A stretch of 48,394 nucleotides of DNA. Source: Hydrogenophaga sp. GTDB taxonomy: Bacteria > Pseudomonadota > Gammaproteobacteria > Burkholderiales > Burkholderiaceae_C. The notes beneath the pieces are model-generated. The model was not told the DNA's origin and ran no database searches. It saw only the letters and a program-made list of their open reading frames with translations. The stretch covers positions 1 to 48,394 of the forward strand of contig JALORL010000007.1 in the NCBI GenBank assembly GCA_025458915.1, written 5' to 3'. Shown one piece after another: positions 32,964 through 41,323 of the stretch. Every line of letters begins with the position of its first letter. Position 1 is the stretch's first letter. The translations under genes and the position numbers were made by a program.

Positions 32964-33503
32964 TTACTTGACCCTCTTGAGCTGCGGACGACCACCCGGG
33001 CGGGGTGGCCCGTCGGGGTGGCCATCAGCCCCACCCTCGGTGGCGTCCGGCGTCTCATTGGGAACGGAGCGCAACGGCAGACGGGAGCTATCGGGCGACT
33101 GTTCACTTTCGGACCCATCCTGCTCCTGCCCTTCACCCGGCTGGCGGGATGCTGCCAAGGTGATGCTGGCACTGGGTGTGGGTGCCGGGAACGCCATGCC
33201 CTGACCGTTCTCGCGTGCATAGATGGCGACCACGTGGGTCACGGGAACCACGATGTCCCGGGCTACCCCGCCAAATCGGGCCTTGAACTCGACAAAGTCA
33301 TTGCCCAGGCGCAAGGCGCTGGTCGCATCAAAGCTCACGTTGAGCACGATTTCGCCGTTCTGGACAAATTCCAGAGGAACCTTCACCGAGGCATCGACCT
33401 GAACCGCGATGTATGGCGAAAAACCATTGTCCGTACACCATTCGTGCAAGGCGCGGATCAGATAAGGCCGGGTAGAGGTTGATGCAGTACCAAGTGCACT
33501 CAT
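32964..33503 (-). CDS. sspB: ClpXP protease specificity-enhancing factor SspB
   Basis: 179 residues. Delivers ssrA-tagged proteins to ClpXP. The substrate-binding domain is at the N-terminus (TRPYLIRALHEWCTDNGFSP, IVLNVSFDATSALRLGND, FGGVARDIVVPVTHVVAIYA). The rest is a disordered acidic/proline-rich linker, and the C-terminal peptide RPQLKRVK matches the ClpX-binding tail seen in E. coli SspB. 24 nt after sspA on the same strand. Confidence 0.93.
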   Translation of the reverse strand: MSALGTASTSTRPYLIRALHEWCTDNGFSPYIAVQVDASVKVPLEFVQNGEIVLNVSFDATSALRLGNDFVEFKARFGGVARDIVVPVTHVVAIYARENGQGMAFPAPTPSASITLAASRQPGEGQEQDGSESEQSPDSSRLPLRSVPNETPDATEGGADGHPDGPPRPGGRPQLKRVK

Positions 33504-33527
33504 GGGAGCAACGGGTGAGCAGCGAAG

Positions 33528-34139
33528 TTACTTCCGCATCACCTTCTCGGAGGGCGTGAGCGCCTCGATGTAGGCAGGGCGCGAAAAGATGCGCTCGGCA
33601 TACTTCAACAGCGGCGCAGCGTTCTTGCTGAGCTCAATGCCGTAGAAGTCCAGGCGCCAGAGCAGCGGCGCAATGGCCACGTCCAGCATGGAGAAGTTGT
33701 CGCCCAGCATGAATTTGTTCTTCAGGAACACCGGTGCCAGCTGAGTCAGACGGTCCCGGATGTGGGCCCGGGCCTTTTCCAGCGCTTTCTCGTTCCCCTT
33801 CGACGACCTGGATTCCAGCGTCGAGACATGCGTGAAGAGTTCTTTCTCGAAATTCAGCAGGAAGAGACGAACGCGCGCACGATCAACCGGATCGCCAGGC
33901 ATGAGCTGCGGATGCGGAAAACGCTCGTCGATGTATTCATTGATGATGTTCGACTCGTACAGGATCAGGTCGCGCTCCACCAGGATGGGAACCTGACCGT
34001 ACGGATTCATGACACCGATGTCTTCTGGCTTGTTGTACAGATCGACATCCCGGATCTCGAAATCCATGCCTTTCTCGAACAGAACGAAGCGGCAGCGGTG
34101 TGAATAGGGGCAGGTGGTGCCCGAGTACAGAACCATCAT
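33528..34139 (-). CDS. sspA: stringent starvation protein A
   Basis: 203 residues. GST-fold RNA polymerase-associated protein. Thioredoxin-like N-terminal domain (VLYSGTTCPYSHRCRFVLFE) and helical C-terminal domain (FMLGDNFSMLDVAIAPLLWR). In E. coli SspA binds RNA polymerase in stationary phase and does not act as a GST. Two ATG codons are adjacent; the first at 34139 has AAGGAG 8 nt upstream. It is separated from petC by a strong hairpin with six T, so it needs its own promoter or read-through. Confidence 0.94.
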   Translation of the reverse strand: MMVLYSGTTCPYSHRCRFVLFEKGMDFEIRDVDLYNKPEDIGVMNPYGQVPILVERDLILYESNIINEYIDERFPHPQLMPGDPVDRARVRLFLLNFEKELFTHVSTLESRSSKGNEKALEKARAHIRDRLTQLAPVFLKNKFMLGDNFSMLDVAIAPLLWRLDFYGIELSKNAAPLLKYAERIFSRPAYIEALTPSEKVMRK

Positions 34140-34158
34140 TGGGGGATCTCCTTAATGC

Positions 34159-34203
34159 AAAAAACAGTGGTTGCGAATGCTGCTTGCATGTCGCAAACCA
34201 CTG
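34159..34203 (-). terminator. intrinsic terminator after petC
   Basis: On the minus strand CAGTGGTTTGCGA (34203-34191), a 14-nt loop, and TCGCAACCACTG (34176-34165), one bulged base, then TTTTTT (34164-34159). Strong terminator of the petABC operon, just before sspA. Confidence 0.85.
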
Positions 34204-34256
34204 TGGACCGTTGCGGACAGCGACCGACCCTCCGGGCCGGTCGTTCGCAGGGCGGA

Positions 34257-35015
34257 TTACTTGATGTCTTTCCAGAAGGCAGCGTTGAGGCGCCATGCGA
34301 CAACAGTAAAGGCTGCCAAGAAGATCATGACCCATACACCGATGCGGACCCGGTTGTTCTGTTCTGGCTCGCTCATCCATTGCATGAACGCCACCAGATC
34401 GCCGACATTCTGGTCGAATTCGGCGCGCGTCATGGTTCCAGGGTTCACCTGCTCCCAACCTTTAAGCACCTCGACCTCTCGCCCGTGACTCACGACCTTG
34501 TCGTACTGTGGGCGCTGCTCACCCTGCAGCTCCCAAAGGGGGTTGGGCATTGCAGTAGCCGGGAAAGCCTTGTTGTTCCAACCCGTCAGGGTGGTTGCGT
34601 CTCGGTAATAGCTGCGCAGGAAGGTATACAGATAGTCAGGGCCCGAATGCCCGCCGATCGCCGCGCGGGACCGTGCCACCAGGGTCAGGTCAGGCGGGTT
34701 TTTTCCAAAGAAGGCCTTTGCGTCGTTCGGATTCATCGTCACCTTCATCGTGTCACCGATCTTGTCGGTGGTGAAGGCGAGGTTTTCCGCGATTTGCTTG
34801 TCGGTCAGACCGATGTCGCGCAAACGGTTGAAACGCATGAACGACGCGGAGTGGCAATTCAGGCAGTAGTTAACGAACAGCTTGGCCCCGTTCTGCAGGG
34901 CCGACATGTCGTTGGTGCGCTGCGGCGCAGCGTCCATGGGAATGTTGGCACCCGCCGCCCAGGCAGCTCCCGACATGGCCAGGCTCAGCGCGAGGCTGGA
35001 GATCAGTTTTTTCAT
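34257..35015 (-). CDS. petC: ubiquinol-cytochrome c reductase, cytochrome c1
   Basis: 252 residues. Signal peptide MKKLISSLALSLAMSGAAWA; haem c site CLNCH (C51, C54, H55); the axial Met is probably Met156 in FPATAMPNPLW; a C-terminal membrane anchor (VRIGVWVMIFLAAFTVVAWR) ends in a positive tail. It passes electrons from the Rieske centre to soluble cytochrome c. Start at 35015 was chosen because it begins the signal peptide; the frame is open 28 codons upstream, into the petB tail. Third gene of petABC. Confidence 0.95.
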   Translation of the reverse strand: MKKLISSLALSLAMSGAAWAAGANIPMDAAPQRTNDMSALQNGAKLFVNYCLNCHSASFMRFNRLRDIGLTDKQIAENLAFTTDKIGDTMKVTMNPNDAKAFFGKNPPDLTLVARSRAAIGGHSGPDYLYTFLRSYYRDATTLTGWNNKAFPATAMPNPLWELQGEQRPQYDKVVSHGREVEVLKGWEQVNPGTMTRAEFDQNVGDLVAFMQWMSEPEQNNRVRIGVWVMIFLAAFTVVAWRLNAAFWKDIK

Positions 35016-35052
35016 TGCAGTCACTCTCTCTTGTGGCTTCGTGCGGGCTGGC

Positions 35053-36474
35053 TCAGTGCGGCTTGAAAACGACGCGGCTGGGCACCGGCTTGAACTCACC
35101 CAACCGGCTCCACCAAGGCATCAGCAGGAAGAACCCGAAGTAGAACAGGGTGCCAACCTGTGAAACGCGCTCTCCGACCGGGGAAGGCGGCAACACGCCG
35201 AGGTAGCCCAGAATGAGGAAGTTCAGCACGAACAGGGCATAGAGCCACTTGTTCCAAGTGGGACGGTAGCGAATCGACCGCACAGGGCTGTTGTCCAGCC
35301 AGGGCAGGAAAAAGAGGATCACCACACCACCGCCCATGGCCACCACACCCCAGAACTTGGGATCGATGCTGAGCATCATGGCCACCAGGGCAACAGCACC
35401 CAACACCACTGCCCCTTTCATCAACGCGCTGAGCTGGGTCTTGAGAACACCCAGGATGGCAGCCAGGACAACGCAAGCCACCAGCACGTACATCATTTCC
35501 GTGGTCACTGCCCGGAGGATCGAGTAGAAGGGCGTGAAGTACCACACTGGTGCAATGTGCAGCGGCGTCACCAGAGGATCGGCGGGGATGAAGTTGTTGT
35601 ATTCGAGGAAGAATCCGCCGAACTCGGGGGCGAAGAACACGATGGCCGAGAACGCCATCAGGAACACGGAAACACCCAGGATGTCATGCACGGTGTAGTA
35701 CGGATGAAACGGGATGCCATCCAACGGAACACCCTTCTCGTCCTTCAGTGCCTTGATCTCGACGCCATCCGGGTTGTTGGAACCCACCTCGTGCAAGGCA
35801 ATGATGTGCGCCACGACAAGACCCAGCAGCACCAGCGGGACTGCAATCACGTGAAAGCTGAAGAAGCGGTTCAAGGTGGCGTCGCCCACCACGTAATCTC
35901 CGCGGATGAGCAACGCAAGATCCGGCCCGATGAACGGGATGGCCGAGAACAGGTTCACGATCACCTGCGCGCCCCAGTAGGACATCTGGCCCCAGGGCAG
36001 CAGGTAGCCCATGAAAGCTTCGGCCATCAGCACGAGGAAAATCGCGCAACCGAACACCCAGACCAACTCACGCGGCTTGCGGTAAGAGCCGTAGATCAGG
36101 CCCCGGAACATGTGGAGATAGACCACCACGAAGAAGGCCGATGCGCCGGTGGAGTGCATGTAACGGATGAGCCAGCCCCATGGGACGTCCCGCATGATGT
36201 ACTCCACCGAAGCAAACGCGACGGGAACGCCAGCGGCGTTCAGGTTGGCGTCCGGCTTGTAGTGCATGACCAGGAAAATACCGGTCACGATCTGGATCAC
36301 CAGCACCAGCAGCGCCAGGGAACCGAAGAAATACCAGAAATTGAAGTTTTTCGGCGCGTAGTACTCGCCCAGATGCTCGTTGTAGAGCTTGGACAGCGGG
36401 AACCGGTTGTCAATCCAGTTCAGCGCCTTCTGTGCGGCCGGGGCATCCGGGGAAATCTCTTTGAATTGAGCCAT
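35053..36474 (-). CDS. petB: ubiquinol-cytochrome c reductase, cytochrome b
   Basis: 473 residues, full-length fused cytochrome b. Haem ligands H107/H121 and H208/H223; the second pair is 15 apart, not 14. The Qo-site motif that is PEWY in many organisms is PVWY (309-312) here. Multiple membrane helices. It carries quinol oxidation and quinone reduction in the bc1 complex. The ATG at 36474 gives the usual MAQFKEISPDAP start. It lies 51 nt after petA and 37 nt before petC. Confidence 0.95.
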   Translation of the reverse strand: MAQFKEISPDAPAAQKALNWIDNRFPLSKLYNEHLGEYYAPKNFNFWYFFGSLALLVLVIQIVTGIFLVMHYKPDANLNAAGVPVAFASVEYIMRDVPWGWLIRYMHSTGASAFFVVVYLHMFRGLIYGSYRKPRELVWVFGCAIFLVLMAEAFMGYLLPWGQMSYWGAQVIVNLFSAIPFIGPDLALLIRGDYVVGDATLNRFFSFHVIAVPLVLLGLVVAHIIALHEVGSNNPDGVEIKALKDEKGVPLDGIPFHPYYTVHDILGVSVFLMAFSAIVFFAPEFGGFFLEYNNFIPADPLVTPLHIAPVWYFTPFYSILRAVTTEMMYVLVACVVLAAILGVLKTQLSALMKGAVVLGAVALVAMMLSIDPKFWGVVAMGGGVVILFFLPWLDNSPVRSIRYRPTWNKWLYALFVLNFLILGYLGVLPPSPVGERVSQVGTLFYFGFFLLMPWWSRLGEFKPVPSRVVFKPH

Positions 36475-36525
36475 GTGTTGCCTCTGAAGTCTGCTGTTTG
36501 TTGGCGGTTGCTGGTGCAAACGCCA

Positions 36526-37134
36526 TCAGGCCGAACGCTCTTCACCGATCATGACCGTCGTTTCCGAGGTGTAGTAGTGCGGGGGAACCTCCAGGTTGTC
36601 CGGAGCAGGCTTGTTCTTGAAGACACGCCCTGCGACATCGAAGGTTGATCCGTGACAGGCACAGAGGAATCCGCCTTGCCAATCGTTGGGGAGTGAAGGC
36701 TGCGGACCAGGGGTCAGCCTGTCGCTGGGGGAGCAACCCAGATGGGTGCAGATACCGACCGCCACCAGAATTTCCGGCTTGATGGAACGGTGCCGGTTGC
36801 GAGCGTACTCAGGCGTTGGGTATGCAGTGCGAACCGAATTGGGATCGGCCAGCTGCTCGTCCAGCTGCTCAAGGGCAGCCAATTGCTCCGGCGTGCGGCG
36901 CATGATCCACACGGGCTTACCGCGCCATTCCACCACCACCTTTTCGCCCGGAGCAATGGCTGTGATGTCCACCTCGACGGCGGCGCCAGCGGCCTTGGCT
37001 CGTTCCGACGGCTGAAAACTGCTGACGAAGGGAACGGCGACGGCGGCTGCCCCGACGCCACCCATGGCGCAGGAGGTGATCAGCCAGGTGCGGCGGCTGC
37101 TGTCGACAGTCGTATCGGCGGTTGCGTCACTCAT
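36526..37134 (-). CDS. petA: ubiquinol-cytochrome c reductase, Rieske iron-sulfur subunit
   Basis: 202 residues. Twin-arginine region SRRTWLI at 13-19 with a transmembrane anchor (about 17-39). [2Fe-2S] ligands in CTHLGC (C129, H131, C134) and CACHGS (C160, H161... with C158 also present). Export of this protein needs the Tat system encoded further on in the window. First gene of petABC; TTGACC upstream is a possible -35 but the -10 is unclear. Confidence 0.95.
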   Translation of the reverse strand: MSDATADTTVDSSRRTWLITSCAMGGVGAAAVAVPFVSSFQPSERAKAAGAAVEVDITAIAPGEKVVVEWRGKPVWIMRRTPEQLAALEQLDEQLADPNSVRTAYPTPEYARNRHRSIKPEILVAVGICTHLGCSPSDRLTPGPQPSLPNDWQGGFLCACHGSTFDVAGRVFKNKPAPDNLEVPPHYYTSETTVMIGEERSA

Positions 37135-37202
37135 GGGGATCTTTCAATCAGTATCGGTGAGACATTAGGGTCAACCCGGCATTGTACTGGAGGAGGTTCT
37201 GG

Positions 37203-37233
37203 CTCCCTTGCTTGCCTTTGCAAGCCGAGGGAG
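37203..37233. repeat. imperfect inverted repeat between petA and mscL
   Basis: CTCCCT (37203-37208) pairs with AGGGAG (37228-37233) and CTTGC (37211-37215) with GCAAG (37220-37224), leaving a TG/CCG internal loop and CTTT apex. No T-run. It lies in the divergent control region of about 256 bp; nothing else is recognised there. Confidence 0.4.
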
Positions 37234-37390
37234 TATTCGGGATATCGAGGACACTCGCTGGCGATCTTTGCAGCGCTTGGGGACGTGCTCCGGATCGGGC
37301 TCCCCCTGCAGGCGTTGTGTGAGAATCCGCAATGCGGACGAGCGCGTCGCGAGTCCCAATGTCGCAACACCATAAGGCAAGGAGAAAACC

Positions 37391-37813
37391 GTGGGAATGA
37401 TTCAGGAATTCAGGGAATTTGCAGTCAAGGGAAACGTGATCGACCTGGCCGTGGGGGTCATCATCGGTGGCGCCTTTGGCAAGATCGTCGGCTCGCTGGT
37501 GGACGACGTGATCATGCCCATCGTGGGCTCCTTGTTTGGCAGTCTTGATTTTTCCAACCTGTACCTTCCACTGGCGAAGGTGCCGGCGGGAACGGAGTCC
37601 ACGCTGGCGGCCATGAAGGCTGCCGGCGTGCCGACACTGGCCTACGGCAATTTCATCTCGGTATCGATCAATTTTCTGATCCTGGCGTTCATCATCTTTG
37701 TGATGGTGAAGCAGATCAATCGGCTGAAACGCGCTGAGCCACCGGCTGCGGCACCGGCGACACCGGAAGACATCCTCTTGCTCAGGGAAATCCGCGACAA
37801 CCTGCGCAAATAG
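37391..37813 (+). CDS. mscL: large-conductance mechanosensitive channel
   Basis: 140 residues (E. coli 136). Pentameric inner-membrane channel that opens under osmotic downshock. Conserved N-terminus [32 protein letters not shown] with the pore helix, a variable periplasmic loop, second membrane helix ([20 protein letters not shown]) and a C-terminal bundle. The GTG at 37391 has AAGGAG upstream; an ATG two codons on is possible. Confidence 0.95.
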   Translation: MGMIQEFREFAVKGNVIDLAVGVIIGGAFGKIVGSLVDDVIMPIVGSLFGSLDFSNLYLPLAKVPAGTESTLAAMKAAGVPTLAYGNFISVSINFLILAFIIFVMVKQINRLKRAEPPAAAPATPEDILLLREIRDNLRK

Positions 37814-37870
37814 ATCCATGAACGCCCGCGCGGCGAACACCACCGATTGCCACACGGCCACAGCCTGCCA

Positions 37871-38027
37871 AGGCCTGTTCACCCCCTGTTTTTCTGAGGG
37901 ATTGCGGATCAAATGAACCATGCGAAAGGCGTTCGCGACGCCGCGCATGGCCTTTCTGGCTGCGACACAACGCGAATGGCTTGAAAACAGCGCCATTCGC
38001 TCCTGAAAAAACAGCGTGAACGGGCCC
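37871..38027 (-). mobile_element. MITE-like interspersed element, copy A
   Basis: 157 bp between mscL and pdxA with no transposase. The left end (AGGCCTGTTCACCCCCTG) and the reverse complement of the right end (GGGCCCGTTCACGCTG) form terminal inverted repeats that continue through a T-run. Its internal block (37932-37952) matches copy B at 47139-47159 in 20 of 21 positions, in the opposite orientation. An internal palindrome GCGAATGGC/GCCATTCGC occurs near 37972-38000. The outermost G at 38027 is the last base of the pdxA TAG stop. Confidence 0.7.
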
Positions 38028-39106
38028 TACTCTGACGAGCTGGCCATGGCGGCCTCTATGGCAGCCACCAGGCTCGCTTCGCTCGCCCGGGCGGTTCCAG
38101 CCAGATCCATGGCTGTCCCATGGTCGGGACTCGTGCGAATGAAGGGCAACCCAATGGTGGTGTTCACACCATGATCAAGCCCCAAGAGTTTCACGGGGAT
38201 CAGTCCCTGGTCGTGGTACATGGCAACCACCACGTCGAACGCGCCCTGACGCGCTCGCATGAACACCGTGTCGGGTGCATGCGGACCTGATACGTTCACC
38301 ATCCCCCGCTGCCGCGCTCGTTCAATGGCGGGCGCGATCACATCCAGCTCCTCCCTGCCAAACAGGCCACCTTCTCCAGCATGCGGATTGAGGCCTGCGA
38401 CTGCAATGCTCGGCGCCTTCACGCCCATGCGCAAAAAATGTGCATGGGTGAGTTCGAGCGTTTCGTCCAGCTGCTCCGGGGTCACGCATTCCAGGGCGCG
38501 GCGCAAGGCGACGTGGATGCTCACCAGAACAGTTCGCAACCCGGGGCAACTGAGCATCATGCGGACGGGCAGGTCGGTTGGAGACTTGCCGCAGCGTTCT
38601 GCAGCGAGCGCCTGGAGGTACTCGGTGTGCCCGGGAAATCCGAGACCGGCGGCGGCCAGCGCTTCTTTGTGCACCGGAGCCGTGACCAGCGCACGCACCG
38701 CACCGTCCAGGGCGGCCAGTGCACCAAGCCGGATGCACTCTGCGGCGGCGCGACCAGCCTCGGCGCTCACCTGCCCGAAGATCACTTCCACCGGGAGCGT
38801 GCAGGCCTGTACGACCGGAAGACAACGAGGTGGCGCATGGGACCAGTCGCCCACGGAGGACACATGAACCACGGGAAACGATACCTTCAGACCGTCATGC
38901 GCCTCCACCAGGCGCACCGCGCGGCGCAGGGTGGCAACATCTCCCAGAACCACCAACTGTCCCGCCCATTCAGGGTGTGAGAGGAATGCGCGAGCGATGA
39001 TTTCCGGACCAATGCCCGCCGGGTCGCCCATCGTGATGGCGAGAGGACGGGTGCCAGACGGCACTGCAGCGGATCGGGATGGGAAAGGCTGGATGGAACT
39101 GGACAT
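38027..39106 (-). CDS. pdxA: 4-hydroxythreonine-4-phosphate dehydrogenase
   Basis: 359 residues. Pyridoxal-5-phosphate synthesis (DXP-dependent route), NAD-dependent oxidation. Characteristic ITMGDPAGIGPEI (about 24-36), VTAPVHKEAL, FPGHTEYL, GLNPHAGEGGLFGREE and YHDQGLIPVK motifs, the His residues being metal ligands. Length slightly above E. coli (329) because of an N-terminal Ser-rich extension (MSSSIQPFPSRSAAVPSG); an internal start is possible. Its TAG stop uses the end base of repeat element copy A. 3 nt after the NIF3-family gene. Confidence 0.95.
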   Translation of the reverse strand: MSSSIQPFPSRSAAVPSGTRPLAITMGDPAGIGPEIIARAFLSHPEWAGQLVVLGDVATLRRAVRLVEAHDGLKVSFPVVHVSSVGDWSHAPPRCLPVVQACTLPVEVIFGQVSAEAGRAAAECIRLGALAALDGAVRALVTAPVHKEALAAAGLGFPGHTEYLQALAAERCGKSPTDLPVRMMLSCPGLRTVLVSIHVALRRALECVTPEQLDETLELTHAHFLRMGVKAPSIAVAGLNPHAGEGGLFGREELDVIAPAIERARQRGMVNVSGPHAPDTVFMRARQGAFDVVVAMYHDQGLIPVKLLGLDHGVNTTIGLPFIRTSPDHGTAMDLAGTARASEASLVAAIEAAMASSSE

Positions 39107-39109
39107 GGC

Positions 39110-39895
39110 TCAGGCCGGATTGGGAATGTCGACAAACTCATGGGTCAACCCCAGCGTTTGCGCTACGTGAGCGCCCAGCGCCGCCACACCATAACGCTCC
39201 GAGGCATGGTGGCCGCAGGCAATGTAGGCCACGCCGGTTTCCCGGGCATAGTGGGCCTGGGGCTCGGAGATCTCGCCCGTGATGAATACGTCGGCACCGC
39301 TGGCGATGGCAGCTTCAAAATAGCCTTGCGCACCGCCGGTGCAGAGCGCGATCTTTTCCACCGGGCGATCGGGTTCGGCCACAAGGGTGACGGGGCGCTC
39401 CAGAACCGACGCCACGTGATCCGCCAGCACCCGGGAAGAAACGACCGCCCGCCGACCGAGAAAGCCCAGCGCCTGAGCCCCAAATCGTCCCTCCGGGCCT
39501 TGCTCGAGCTGGATACCCAGGCGTTCGGCCAATTGGGCGTTGTTGCCCAGGGAAGGGTGTGCGTCCAGCGGCAAGTGGTAGGCGAACAGGTTCAGCTCGT
39601 GGCCCAGCAGCAGCGACAGCCGTTGTTTCATCCATCCCGTGACGCGGCCGTCCTGTCCACGCCAGAACAAGCCGTGGTGGACCAGCAGGGCGTCGGCCCC
39701 TCGCTCGATCGCTGCTTCGATGAAGGCACGGCTGGCGGTCACGCCCGAAACGAGTTTCAGGATCTCCGCTCGCCCCTCCACTTGCAGTCCGTTGGGACCA
39801 TAGTCCTGGAACCGGGCCGGCTCCATCAACCCGTTCAGACATGCTTCGAGCGCGTCCCTGGATACAGCTGCGCTGGGGGGTGGTTGCGTTGACAA
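39110..39895 (-). CDS. NIF3/DUF34-family dinuclear metal protein
   Basis: 261 residues. Metal-ligand motifs of the family: LLVHHGLFW (about 70), YHLPLDAHPSLGNN (about 106), and the C-terminal GHHASERYG. E. coli YbgI is the closest named relative; the biochemical role is unsettled, although some members have been called GTP cyclohydrolase I type 2. It lies 3 nt upstream of pdxA and is probably cotranscribed with it. Divergent from the HtrA protease gene. Confidence 0.9.
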   Translation of the reverse strand: MSTQPPPSAAVSRDALEACLNGLMEPARFQDYGPNGLQVEGRAEILKLVSGVTASRAFIEAAIERGADALLVHHGLFWRGQDGRVTGWMKQRLSLLLGHELNLFAYHLPLDAHPSLGNNAQLAERLGIQLEQGPEGRFGAQALGFLGRRAVVSSRVLADHVASVLERPVTLVAEPDRPVEKIALCTGGAQGYFEAAIASGADVFITGEISEPQAHYARETGVAYIACGHHASERYGVAALGAHVAQTLGLTHEFVDIPNPA

Positions 39896-39973
39896 GGTAT
39901 TTCCTCCATCCGGATTTCACCAACGCCGCGCTTCATGCGCCCTGCATGGGCGCCTCCAGCGGGCATGGAGATT

Positions 39974-39994
39974 CTGACAGTGGCCATCTGTCAG
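39974..39994. repeat. CTGACAG-N7-CTGTCAG inverted repeat
   Basis: Perfect 7-bp arms (39974-39980 and 39988-39994) in the 256-bp gap between the NIF3-family gene and the HtrA protease. A possible operator. I see no other gene or clear promoter in this gap. Confidence 0.4.
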
Positions 39995-40151
39995 GGTTCG
40001 GCCGCGCGCGTGGGACCAGGGCAGCGCCAGCCCCACGCTTGAACGCGGCCGGCGCGCACGCATATGCAGGACAATTGCGATTCAGCACCCTGGATCCGTG
40101 GATTCGGGGTGGTTTGGCTTGTGTGCCGCTTCCATTGTTCTCTGGCTCGAC

Positions 40152-41306
40152 ATGAAACGAATCTGGCTTCTGTTCACGCAAACGGTCACCATATTGCTGG
40201 CGGTATTCTTTGTGATTGCTTCGCTGAAACCGGAGTGGTTGAACCGGCGGCCGACCATGGCATCGATCGTGCCCGTCTTCGAGGCAGCACCGGCATCGGG
40301 CGAAACGGCGGTCGAAGGGGCGACCAGTTTTCGAACAGCGGCCAAAAGTGCCTCTCCGGCAGTGGTGAGCATCAACACCAGCAAGGCGCCCTTGAACGCC
40401 CCCCAGAACGCCGATCCCTGGTTCCGTTTCTTCTTTGGCGAGCAGGACCGATCTCAGGCACAGACCGGTCTTGGCTCCGGGGTGATCGTCAGCCCCGCAG
40501 GCTACATCCTCACCAACAACCATGTCATCGAGGAGGCCGACGAGATCGAGGTGGTGCTCAACGATGGACGCAAAAGCACGGCCAAGGTGATCGGCACCGA
40601 TCCGGAAACCGACCTTGCCATCCTGAAGGTGGATCTCACCGGGTTGCCAGTGATCACACTGGGCAATTCCGATGCACTGGAAATCGGCGACCAGGTGCTG
40701 GCCATCGGCAATCCGTTCGGGGTGGGACAGACCGTCACCAGCGGCATCGTCAGCGCGCTGGGTCGGACCCAGTTGGGCATCAACACCTTCGAAAATTTCA
40801 TTCAGACAGACGCGGCCATCAATCCGGGCAATTCGGGTGGAGCCCTGGTGGACATCAATGGCCACCTGATGGGCATCAACACCGCCATCTACTCCCGCTC
40901 GGGCGGTTCGATGGGCATTGGATTTGCGATTCCGACATCAACCGCCCGCATGGTGATGGAGTCCATCGTGAGAGATGGACAGGTGACCCGCGGATGGATC
41001 GGTGTGGAGCCGCAGGACCTGAGTCCCGAGTTGGCCGAGAGCTTTGGCATCCGGCAAGCCACCGGTGTGATCATCACGGGCGTGCTGCAGAACGGACCAG
41101 CAGCGCAGGCCGGACTTCGGCCCGGCGACGTCATCACCCGCGTGGCGGACAAGGATGTGCAGAACGTGGCCCAGTTGCTTTCGGCCGTTGCAAGCCTGCA
41201 ACCCGGTGTTCCCGCAACCCTTGAAGTGGTCCGAAGGGATGGACGTTCGGAACTTGAAGTCGTTCCAGGCCGACGCAACCTGCAACAGCGCACCCTGCCG
41301 CGGTGA
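40152..41306 (+). CDS. HtrA/Do-like serine protease (DegS/AlgW-like, one PDZ domain)
   Basis: 384 residues. N-terminal membrane anchor (about 5-25), trypsin-like domain with catalytic His124 (TNNHVIEEAD), Asp154 (PETDLAILKV) and Ser228 (NPGNSGGALVD), then a single PDZ domain (about 270-370). One PDZ and an uncleaved anchor fit the DegS/AlgW type that triggers sigma-E release better than DegP, but this is inference. The ATG at 40152 directly precedes the anchor; Shine-Dalgarno is weak. Its neighbour tatC is convergent, 17 nt away, the standard order in this group. Confidence 0.92.
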   Translation: MKRIWLLFTQTVTILLAVFFVIASLKPEWLNRRPTMASIVPVFEAAPASGETAVEGATSFRTAAKSASPAVVSINTSKAPLNAPQNADPWFRFFFGEQDRSQAQTGLGSGVIVSPAGYILTNNHVIEEADEIEVVLNDGRKSTAKVIGTDPETDLAILKVDLTGLPVITLGNSDALEIGDQVLAIGNPFGVGQTVTSGIVSALGRTQLGINTFENFIQTDAAINPGNSGGALVDINGHLMGINTAIYSRSGGSMGIGFAIPTSTARMVMESIVRDGQVTRGWIGVEPQDLSPELAESFGIRQATGVIITGVLQNGPAAQAGLRPGDVITRVADKDVQNVAQLLSAVASLQPGVPATLEVVRRDGRSELEVVPGRRNLQQRTLPR

Positions 41307-41323
41307 CCGCTGCAGAGGATCGG

